A DNA stretch of 64,000 nucleotides from Xenopus tropicalis (lineage: Eukaryota; Chordata; Amphibia; Anura; Pipidae), in NCBI RefSeq assembly GCF_000004195.4, contig NC_030681.2:89721681-89785680 (forward strand), in the 5' to 3' direction. The notes below the pieces were generated by a model. It worked only from the letters and a program-made list of their open reading frames with translations. It was not told the DNA's origin and did not search any database. Shown in pieces: positions 56,884 through 64,000 of this stretch. Position 1 is the first letter of the stretch. Each line of letters starts with the position of its first letter. A program made the position numbers and the translations under genes.

Positions 56884-58131
56884 CCATTTTTAGGGGTTGT
56901 TCATCTTTAAATTAAGTTAAAGCACCTGTTAACTCCAAAAATAATTTTTTGCCTAATAAAACATATTTTTCAAGCAACTTTCCAATATGAATCTACTGAC
57001 AATTTTTAGTGCTTTAAAGGAGAAAGAAAGGTAAAAACTAAGTAAGGTTTATCAGAAAGGTCTATGTAAATACAGCCATAAGCACTCACAGAAATGCTTC
57101 ACTGACTTCTCTGTCAAAAGATTTCTTGTGTCTGCAATTCCTGTGCCAGAGACACGCAGCTCTCTGCTGTCTCCTCTCTCCTGCTCCCCCCTCCCTCAAG
57201 AATGCTAAGAACTCACTTCCCCCCTTAGGAATTTGGATCTGAGCCAATCAGCAGGAAGTCTTACTAACTGAGCATGCTCACTCTGGGTCTGGGTGTCTGT
57301 GCAGGAGCGAAGGCATTATGGGAACTTTCTTTATACATCTTAGCATTTTTTCTTCCTGTAATATGGGGAGACTTAAGGGCACAATTGAGAGAACCGAAGG
57401 TATGCCTGTAGCTTGAGATTAACTCTTTATTAGCCTTTCCTTCTCCTGTAAATGTAATCGCTATAGAATGCAGAATTTGCTGAAAATTTTTAACAATGTT
57501 ACTAAAGGTCAGTCTCCTCCAACAAGACAGGTCTGTCAGTCTGCTGCTTTGTGTTACATTGTTTCAAACTTCAGAGCCACCAGGGCAAAGAATAGAAAAG
57601 ACAGGAGACACTACTTCTAATAGTAACTATTTATACAAATAAATCCAAAACTATTACAAATTTGTAATGAACGTATATTGCAAAGTTGCTTGTTTTCTTA
57701 TGTAAACATTATATTTTGGGTTGACTTGTCCTTTAAAGTATGATGTACAGAGTGATATTCTGAGACAATTTGCTTTTTCTTTTTATTTGTGGTTTTTACA
57801 ATTACTTGGCTGCTAAAATTCCAAACAGGAGAGTTGCTGAACAAAAAGCTATCTGGTTGCTGGGTTTTCAAATTACCCTAGAAACCAGGCTGTGGTTTGA
57901 GTAACTGTAATTTGAATGGGAGAGGGCCTGAATAGAAAGATAATAAAAAATAACAGTAACGGTAAAATTGAATCTTCACAGAGCAACAGAGTCAGTGACC
58001 CCCATTTGAAAGCTGGAAAATTAAGGCAAATAATTAAAAAACTATAAAAAACAAAAACCAGCTGAAATGTCGCTAGGTATTGTCCATTTTATTGCATATA
58101 AAAAGGTAACTTGATGGTAAACTATCCCTTT
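56884..58131. mobile_element. Insertion(s) splitting a family A MITE
   Basis: Begins ttaggggttgttcatcttta and ends actatccctttaa, like MITE family C (compare 17915-18301). Within it a TTAA-flanked T2-like element (57014-57452) is inserted. The right part (57730-58130) has the family C blocks (tatctggttgctgggttttc; gtcagtgacccccatttgaaagctgg). About 57453-57730 is further sequence of the host element or another insertion. Confidence 0.7.
57014..57452. mobile_element. T2-like MITE, subfamily 1/2 mosaic
   Basis: Starts ttaaaggagaaagaaaggt and its left half follows subfamily 1 (tatcagaaaggtctatgtaa; tacagccataagcactcaca), while its right half (gtgcaggagcgaaggcattatggg; atggggagacttaagggcac; ttagcctttccttctcct) follows the element at 59160-59807. 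It may be a chimera of two related MITEs. Confidence 0.75.
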
Positions 58132-58222
58132 AAAATATGAAGATCCAAACTATGGAAAGACCCCTTGTTTGGAAAGCCTCAGGTCCCGTGCATTCTGCAT
58201 AATAGGTTCCATACCTGCATAT
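58132..58222. mobile_element. MITE family A, right part of the split copy
   Basis: tatgaagatccaaactatgg ... aggtcccgtgcattctgcat ... aggttccatacctgcata completes the copy that begins at 56652. Confidence 0.8.
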
Positions 58223-59159
58223 GTAAAAATCTTATCGATTGATTTTTAAATGCAAGTTAAGATCATTAATAAAAGTTGATGGATGGGCAGTATATAAATT
58301 CAGCAAACACATTTGGGATATATAACCATTTGAAATGTTTACTGATGTGTACATATACACTGGACAACAAGTTGCCTCAATGAAAGAACTTGTTTCATGC
58401 TTGTATTCAGTATAAGGTGGTCTCTTTCCATCTATATATTGATACAAGACAATGAAGTGCAAAACACTCATGTGAGGTTTTGCCAGTATGATTTACGTGA
58501 TAAAAATAACCTTTAAGGGGATGTACTCCCATGTTTTTAGAATTTTTATCGACAATATAGTAAAGCATACCTTTTTTGATAAGTCAAGTATGGCAAATGA
58601 AGTGTAGTTTTATTGCACAGACATGTCCCATGACTCTTTTTTTATCTCTTTAATTATGATTTTTTGTTTGCAATACAGAAAGTGAACTTTAAATAAACAT
58701 TAAAATAGTAGAAAACCAAACAGTAATTGCAGTCTTAATTATAAAATATATGCAGACAGAACTTCCAAAACTAATCATTTATAAAGGGGATCATATTTCA
58801 TTATTGAAATCTATAAAACATAGAAATTATCTCTATCTACTATCTATGTAATCTAAATAATCTTCCAACCATATACTGAATATTTTGTGTATAATTCATT
58901 CTATGATGTTTTGAAGCCAGCCATTTGAGGGCTTTTGCCTATATGGCAGCTGCCAGGATGTGGTAAGAGAATAATAATAATAAAGCTACTCCAGAATTGG
59001 GCAAAAATGGTCCATACATTGCTACTAAGTGTAATGGGTTTTCTTCTTTGACAGCCTTGGGAACACACAGGGGTAGCAGAAGGAATAAGCCCACGGTTTT
59101 CATAGGAGTGATGTACCATCTGCATGATACTTGATATGCTATTTATTTTATACTGACAT
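58223..59159. other. Intergenic, no gene seen
   Basis: AT-rich; a short AATAAT run lies at about 58970-58981. Two minus-strand open frames (58232-58471, 58901-59170) have no recognised domain. Confidence 0.5.
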
Positions 59160-59807
59160 TTAAAGGACAAGGAAAGTCAAAATCTAGTTAGCACACTATT
59201 AAATAGTACTACTGTTGCTGTGTAAAAACGCTTTATTCCTGGCTTGCCTAATGAAAGATTTACAGAGATACACCTGCTACATTCTACATACTTATTTCAG
59301 TAAACGGCGCCGCCATCTTTAACAAGGGATGCCCACTCACACACCAACTTGTCCAGCTCAACTACCCCCCCCCCCGCTCCGCTCCCCACTTGCCTCTCCT
59401 CCCCCCAGCACCTGTCTGCCGGCTGTGTCCTCCTGTCACTGTGGCCAACCGCCCCCCGCTACCCCCTTTGCCTCTACTCCCCCCAGCACCTGTCTGCCGG
59501 CTGTGTCCTCTTGTAATGGCCCCAGCTGCCGCTGCATTCGCTTCTTATAAGGGCAGTAGTCGCCATAGCAACCAGACGCTAGGGGGAGCTCTCCTGCTTG
59601 TGCGCATGCGCCGCCTACAGTCTTGGTTGTACATTCTGTGCAGGAGCGTTGCATCATGGGAATCTTCTCTACCCAGCTCAGCATTTTTTTTTCCTGTTTG
59701 GCTTCTGATCATTTGAACTATTGAAATATAGGGAGACTTAAGGGCACTATTGAGACAATAGGCGCATTTTGAGATTAACTCTTTACTAGCCTTTCCTTCT
59801 CCTTTAA
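59160..59807. mobile_element. T2-like MITE, subfamily 2, with internal duplication
   Basis: TTAA-flanked, ttaaaggacaaggaaagtc to ttccttctcctttaa. It contains a direct duplication of about 70 bp (cctctcctccccccagcacctgtctgccggctgtgtcctc...) at about 59392-59440 and 59470-59512. The C/T-rich plus strand gives open frames that are not genes. Confidence 0.8.
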
Positions 59808-59883
59808 CATACTGATATATTCTTATACTGATCATTTTTGAATTGAGGTCCAGATTCTGGACCATTTGTTATGTTTCCTAGAG

Positions 59884-60108
59884 ATTTATAGGAGAACTAA
59901 AGCCAAACCAAAGACGTAGGGCAGAAATGTAGTACATGTTTTGGGCTTTTGTACCAGCCCAAGGCAACCTCCACCCTTTAGCAGGGAAGATCTGTGCCTA
60001 CAAACAAGCCCCAGTAGCTCCCCATCTTCTTTTCTGTAATTCACTGCACATGCTCTGTGGTGATGCTAATTATTGAGCTTAGGGACAAACTCACAATATA
60101 CTGAATAT
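59884..60108 (+). mobile_element. TTAAAGGAGAACT repeat, plus-strand copy
   Basis: tttataggagaactaaagcc ... ttttgggcttttgtaccagc ... ctttagcagggaagatctgt ... gctccccatcttcttttctg: same order as the minus-strand copy at 5100-5321. Confidence 0.75.
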
Positions 60109-62063
60109 GCGGAATATAAAAGTCACAGTATAAGTCTGAAACACCAACAATTAGCATTAGAGAATGAATAAGCTGTGTAGCTTCAACCTCTATGACAGGC
60201 CAGCCTCATTTTCTGTTTGATAATTTGTGATGATTTTTAGCCATAGTTATTTTTGGGGTTTAGTTCTCCTTACTACTAGTTGACACAAAGCCACATATAT
60301 TAAGCAGTGCAGAGTTGTCTTAGCTAATTTTGACCTACATACACCTGCTTCAGCTTTCAGGTAACCTGCTTTGTAGAAAGGTAAGGGGGTGTCTGAGGTG
60401 GACCATTTCCTCTTATTGTACATAATGTATTTGGGGCTCAAGTTCCTGCTGCTTCTCACTGTTTTTAATGTTTTCTGGGTGTCACTAGTCTCTCATCATT
60501 AAATATCTTTTGGATGGGGAGGGATACTGTTCTCTAAAGTCACCGTATTTATTTTTTCATTTCCAGTTATTTAGTACAGACACATTTCTGCAGCGCTTTA
60601 CATATTTTAAATTATTCACATCAGTCCCTGCCCCAGTGGAGTTTCTAGTCTAAGGTCCCTATCCCATTTACACACAATTTTATCAGGAGTCAATTAACCT
60701 GACTATGCTTTTGAAGTGTACACATGGGCTTTGCTACAAGCTAATTCATGGGCATTACAACTATGGCACACTAGGCTTTTTGTCCGCCAAAGGTCAGCAG
60801 CAGCTAAATTGCTGTTACCATTTATTATAATATTAAATAGAGAGTTTCCAGAGTGACCTTTACCTGTCACTGCATCATTTGCATCAGCCATGGTGGTTTT
60901 CTTTCAACATTATCAGAAGCTGTGACCACAACAGCAGCCAACCCCCCTCCCACACATGCTTTAGCTCTTGCATTTAGCACACATGGGGCATTTTGTTGCC
61001 TGTGGGATACTGCACTCCACCAGGTGGCAACCACTTAAAAACACCTTTGCATGTCACCATACCTGTGCCTTCTGGATCATATAATTGATCAACAATGTAA
61101 TTTGCCCACGGGAAGTGATTTCCCACAAGAAACAAATGAGCTGTTTTTGGTTATCCTTAAAGTGATGGTTTCTCCACAAGCTTGTGCTATTTGCCGCTGT
61201 TTGCATGATATTGTCTGCTGAAGGGGTGTGGGGGTTTGACATAACTTCAGCTTGAATTATAGCAGTAAAGAGAGTCAGCAGTTTATCAGAGATCGTGTCA
61301 CAAGGCTGGGGTGGCGGATTGGAAGAGAAGACCACTGGTTTGAAGGAGGTGTAAAACAGACTATTCATGTTAAGGTGGAGAAACCATCCCTAAACCGAGG
61401 CAGGGGCCTTTGATGTCACCTGTCTGCTGCATACAATGGTGTTCAACATCTGTATCCCAGCGTTTTCACAACACCTTACAAACAAAACAGGAGTTGTTTG
61501 TCCATATATTGCAATTGATTCAAGATAGCCAACAGTATTGCAATGTATGGACAACCAATCCCTGTTTTGTTCTTAGTAGCTTAATGCACAAAATGTCTTG
61601 ATGTCCTAAATATATTGATAATGGGTAAATGACAGGACCCCTTGTCTCGGTCTGATGAATTCAAAGGAATCACCAGCAAACCCTGGCTTTTCCTGTAGTG
61701 TGAGGCCAGTGCAGAGTGTTGGGAAGTAAGAAAAGACACCGGCACATGTGAATTAAACACGCAAAGTAAATCCCCACTTGTAACAGCCTGTTGTGCCAGT
61801 ATCTTTTCTTAGCAAGAGTGTCTGGACATATTGTAAGCCAAATGTATCCGAACACAGAGTTACAAACTCTGAAAAGCAATATCAACACACAAATTATTTG
61901 TAGGGAACGAGGGGATTTTAGGAGTGACCAGTGATCTTCTAATATCCTCATACGTAACTCGTAACTTCTAATATCCTCATACTATAATACACACATATTA
62001 GTGAGTCATGTGACATGAAATTACATTAAGCATGATTATAATTTACAGGATATTCATGGCTTT

Positions 62064-62067
<4 letters not shown>
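60109..62067. other. Intergenic, no gene seen
   Basis: 60560-60655 (minus strand) resembles an L2-like LINE end (agactagaaactccactggggcaggg; gcgctgcagaaatgtgtctg). A short direct duplication (taacttctaatatcctcata) lies at about 61938-61983. Several open frames are present but none has recognisable features. Confidence 0.5.

Positions 62068-62117
<50 letters not shown>
62068..62117. repeat. (TA)n microsatellite
   Basis: An uninterrupted run of about 25 TA units, 36 bp before a family A MITE. Confidence 0.92.
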
Positions 62118-62127
<10 letters not shown>

Positions 62128-62152
62128 TACACAGCTATAATTTATAATGTTA

Positions 62153-62463
62153 TACAGGTATGGGACACGTTATCCAGAATGCTCGGGACCTGGGGTTTTC
62201 CAGATAAGGGGTCTTTCTGTCATTCGGATTTTGTACCTTAAGTCTGCTAATAAAATTATTCAAACAGTAATTAAACCCAATAGTATTGTTTTGGCTCCCA
62301 TAAGGATACATTATATCTAAGTTGGAATCAAGTACAAGCTACTGTCATAATTTTTAAAAATTATTGAATTATTTGATTAAAATGAAGTCTATGGGAGATG
62401 TCCTTTCTGTAATTCGGAACTTTGTGGATAATAGGTTTCTGGATAAAGGGTCCGATACCTGTA
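62153..62463. mobile_element. MITE family A, full copy
   Basis: tacaggtatgggacacgtta ... agaatgctcgggacctgggg ... ataaagggtccgatacctgta. Terminal repeats and TA borders are well kept. Confidence 0.88.
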
Positions 62464-63392
62464 CTAGCTGTTTTATTTTCACTACTGTTTTTTCTTTATA
62501 AAAAATAATGGTATACATGTTGACACTGTTTCTGCTATCAGTCATAACTGCTAGTTTGGAAAGGAATAGTTCGTAGCAAAGAAAACCAAGGCACCATGGG
62601 CTTAGCAGTGGTCATTCCATTGCCTTTAAATGCCCTATTGTTTTCATAAAGGAACAGCTCAACCAGCAGTCTTTTCATCACTATTTTACTCTACCGTTTT
62701 CTATTGTGACAGCAATTGGCTGTTTTTTGTTACAAAAGAAAATCTTTTCAAAGAGGCCTAGATTTGTCTGACACAGTGCTGCTGTTTGACCCATCCCTAG
62801 CTGAATCTGCCCTCACACTAATGGATGTTATGTTTAAAAAGCAGCATGAGATTGATTGACTAAGCAAATCCTATTACCATATTCCAGGTTTTTCTTTAAC
62901 TAAATGCACCTATTGCTCCTGCATTTTTTATTTTACTTTACACATAATTATATACATAGTATTCCAAAAGATCATCAGGAATGTTTTCTTGAATATGTTG
63001 AATCCCTGAGTCCCAAGATTTTATGTGCTTACCTTTCTTTTAGTAGGATACTTCTCCCTTAAAAGTACTTACTTATTAACAAACGTTAAATGAACACACA
63101 CACACACAAAATTGTATGCCATTCTTTCAGTTTGAGTCCTGAACATTCTAACCTTTCTAGAGCAAATAACTTGACCTCCAGTTACCTATGCCTGGTAGGG
63201 AATGTACAACCACCAGCAACAGATTTTAGACTGTATGTGTGGTGTCACCAGTTTATGCAATGTACCATTACCTCTAGTAAGTTAACTACATGTATATTAA
63301 AAAAAAAAAAAAATATTTGCCTAGACTCCATTACTGATAAGCTGTCTCAGGTATCTATAACCTTTTTTAAAATGCATGACATATTACACTAC
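62464..63392. other. Intergenic, no gene seen
   Basis: AT-rich; a (CA)n short run lies at about 63093-63107 and an A-run at 63300-63313. No gene or clear element. Confidence 0.5.
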
Positions 63393-63658
63393 AGGTATAG
63401 GACCTTTTACTCAATGTTCAGGACCTGGGGTTTTCCGGATAAGAGGTCTTTATCTTAATACTTTGTCTAGTAAAAAATAATTTATACATTAAATAAACCA
63501 AACAGAATTCTTTTGCCTAAAATTAGAATTAATTATATCTTAGTTGGGATCAAGTATAAAGGTACTGTTTTAAAATTACAGAGAAAAAGAATATATGTTT
63601 TAAAATTTGTAATTATCTATCAAAACGGTGCCTGCAATTCAGAGCTTTCTCGATAATG
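63393..63658. mobile_element. MITE family A, right end decayed
   Basis: tacaggtataggacctttta ... aggacctggggttttccgga ... cagagctttctcgataatgaa; the final inverted repeat is lost. Confidence 0.8.
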
Positions 63659-63726
63659 AACCTGACTTCTCTGTTCAGACCAAATTCCAGTTGCAACTCT
63701 ATCAGAACTAAGCACTTGGAAACAGT

Positions 63727-64000
63727 ACAGGTATGGGATCCCTTATCCGGAAACCAGTTATCCAAAAAGTTCTGAATTGCAGAAAGGCCATCTCCCATAG
63801 ACTCCCTTATAAAAAAATAATTCTAAATTTTAAAATGATTTCCTTTTTCTCTATAGTAATACAACAGTACCTTGTACTTGATCCCAACTAAGATATAATG
63901 ACTTATTGGAAGCAAAACAATCCTATTGGGTTTAAATGATTTTTTAGTAGAATTAAGGCATGGAGATCCAAATTATGGAAAGATCCCTTATCCAGAAAGC
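63727..64000. mobile_element. MITE family A, cut by the window edge
   Basis: tacaggtatgggatccctta ... catctcccatagactccctt ... aaacaatcctattgggttta ... tccttatccagaaagc; the last part lies beyond base 64000. It is inverted relative to the copy at 63393. Confidence 0.88.

Overview
The window reads as vertebrate nuclear DNA, almost certainly Xenopus and probably X. tropicalis. It is AT-rich and intron-rich, and it is saturated with miniature inverted-repeat elements (MITEs) of the kind known from Xenopus: TTAA-flanked elements ending TTAAAGG (T2-like), an abundant family ending ACAGGTATRGGAYC, and frog-type L2, CR1/Rex-like, L1-like and Tc1 copies. No rRNA, tRNA, CRISPR array or bacterial-type gene was found.

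Two real genes are present, divergently arranged. On the minus strand, SH3BGRL2 (a thioredoxin-fold, SH3-binding small protein) has exon 1 at 23948-23992, exon 2 at 20676-20861 and exon 3 at 13225-13305. Together these encode 104 residues; the last few residues and the 3' UTR lie in an exon that I could not place. On the plus strand, LCA5 (lebercilin, a coiled-coil protein of the ciliary base and axoneme) has seven coding exons between 37557 and 52309, giving 716 codons before the stop. Head-to-head SH3BGRL2-LCA5 is also the human 6q14.1 arrangement, which supports both identifications. The two proteins have no known joint function.

The most interesting observation lies between them. The SH3BGRL2 promoter, 5' UTR and first coding exon (minus strand, about 23896-24481) recur as a diverged inverted copy at about 32272-32885, on the plus strand and pointing at LCA5. 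The copied coding exon has a 2-base deletion and cannot start an SH3BGRL2 protein, but its splice donor (GTAAGTAATG) is intact. The first LCA5 coding exon begins only 2 bases before its ATG, so LCA5 needs an upstream 5' UTR exon. The duplicated promoter may supply it. This is an inference that transcript data can test.

Region by region: 1-13224 is intergenic DNA or intron 3 with a dead CR1/Rex-like LINE (8013-10162), a Tc1 end and a 790-bp terminal-inverted-repeat (TIR) element. 13225-23992 is SH3BGRL2 with intronic MITEs, including a striking multi-hairpin palindrome (14539-14960). 23993-37554 is the intergenic region with a dead L1-like LINE (27876-29818), a long inverted repeat, several MITEs and the duplicated promoter. 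37555-53521 is LCA5, whose introns carry two minisatellites, a purine-rich tract and many MITEs. 53522-64000 is repeat-dense intergenic DNA with large palindromes and nested insertions, and no gene that I can support.
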